Origin: a virus
Length of the DNA: 57,186 nt
Direction: 5' to 3' (one strand)
Virus record (IMG/VR): IMGVR_UViG_3300012201_000004
Location: 1-57,186 of that record
Below the pieces are notes generated by a model. The model was given only the letters and a program-made list of their open reading frames with translations, did no database searches and was not told the origin of the DNA. The position numbers and the translations under genes are program-made. Positions 56,846 through 57,186 of the stretch are shown here, piece after piece (the first letter of the stretch is position 1; every line of letters starts with the position of its first letter).

Positions 56846-57186
56846 TTAACCGAACAGACGATTGTTCCGGCTGTTCTCAGATGCCACGATGGGTTGCATG
56901 ACGGCAGCCCTTGAGATGTTGATGGCGGCGTTGCGATCAGCGTTATCGGTGTAGCCGCAGTTCTGACAGACAAAGGAGGCTTGACTCTTGCGATTGGCTT
57001 TCTCGCAATGCTTGCAGACCTGGCAGGTCCGCGAGGTATTGCGTGGGTCTACCGTATGCAAGAGAACGCCAGCAAGAGTCGCCTTGTACTGAAGAAAGAA
57101 ACGAAGTTGCCAGAAGGACCAGGAGGAATGGCGAGCACGCTGAGACTTTCTTAACCGTGCCTCCGTACGCGTACGGATGTGCCTTA
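56846..57186 (-). CDS. tnpB: TnpB (IS200/IS605 OrfB) C-terminal part, partial
   Basis: The gene enters from beyond the right edge. In frame: FWQLRFFLQYKATLAGVLLH, VDPRNTSRTCQVCKHC, CQNCGYTDNADRNAAINI. The last gives the RuvC-III Asp region (DRNAA) and the two CxxC pairs of the zinc ribbon. TnpB is an RNA-guided DNA nuclease linked to transposon maintenance. The reading frame is intact as far as visible. Confidence 0.85.
   Translation of the reverse strand, partial: RHIRTRTEARLRKSQRARHSSWSFWQLRFFLQYKATLAGVLLHTVDPRNTSRTCQVCKHCEKANRKSQASFVCQNCGYTDNADRNAAINISRAAVMQPIVASENSRNNRLFG

Noticed and set aside
1-57186. CRISPR array, rRNA, integrase or DNA polymerase
   Set aside because: No regularly spaced repeats and no recognisable protein of these types were found on either strand.

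Overview
The window looks like most of a tailed (siphovirus-type) phage or prophage, with gene order terminase, portal, prohead protease, capsid, connectors, tail, lysis. There is no rRNA, CRISPR array, integrase, DNA polymerase or helicase in view, so replication and integration genes lie outside the window or are supplied by the host. The fused helix-turn-helix/acetyltransferase, the small CxxC proteins and the abundant IS200/IS605-type hairpins remind me of Ktedonobacteria (Chloroflexota). That host assignment is recalled family resemblance, not a search result.

Layout. 1-5.1 kb: noncoding DNA with IS605-type hairpins, then a leftward set of small proteins under repressor-style promoters, ending in an HTH-GNAT protein at 4204-5037. 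5.1-5.55 kb: noncoding block with IS-like hairpins at both ends. 5.6-10.5 kb: rightward set with a winged-helix protein, an FtsK/HerA-type membrane ATPase and a four-helix membrane protein with an excisionase-like HTH. 10.5-12.6 kb: another hairpin-tipped noncoding block, small proteins, a tRNA-like element and a strong terminator. 12.65-16.7 kb: a 7-deazaguanine DNA-modification operon (ParB/DpdB-like, DpdA-like, two QueD-like proteins, QueE, FolE). 16.7-20.7 kb: terminase small and large subunits and portal. 20.7-25.9 kb: about 17 small, tightly overlapping accessory genes, including an RNase T-like exonuclease and a DUF5662-like protein. 25.9-43 kb: minor head protein, prohead protease fused to a scaffold-like tail, membrane proteins, major capsid protein, repeat-domain surface proteins, a clan GH-A glycoside hydrolase, connectors and the tail tube. 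42.6-50 kb: tail chaperones joined by a -1 frameshift, tape measure, distal tail and tail-tip proteins. 50.3-54.2 kb: accessory genes, a leftward ribbon-helix-helix operon, endolysin, holin and a probable standalone small RNA. 54.2-57.2 kb: leftward early-type genes and, at the edge, the 3' part of a TnpB gene with its right-end hairpin.

How the genes work together. FolE, QueD and QueE can take GTP to 7-carboxy-7-deazaguanine. DpdA with a ParB-like partner would insert the base into phage DNA, a known anti-restriction device. QueC is missing here, so the final base could be the carboxy form, or the host may finish preQ0. The packaging, head and tail genes follow in canonical order.

Regulation is unusually legible. 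Leftward genes have TTGACA-type promoters overlaid by palindromes. Several rightward units start at a promoter with a TATACT -10 followed within 20-130 bp by a hairpin plus T-run, directly before the gene (minor-head region, capsid, endolysin). That pattern suggests late genes controlled by attenuation or antitermination. All functional statements are from reading the sequence; no searches or folding programs were run.
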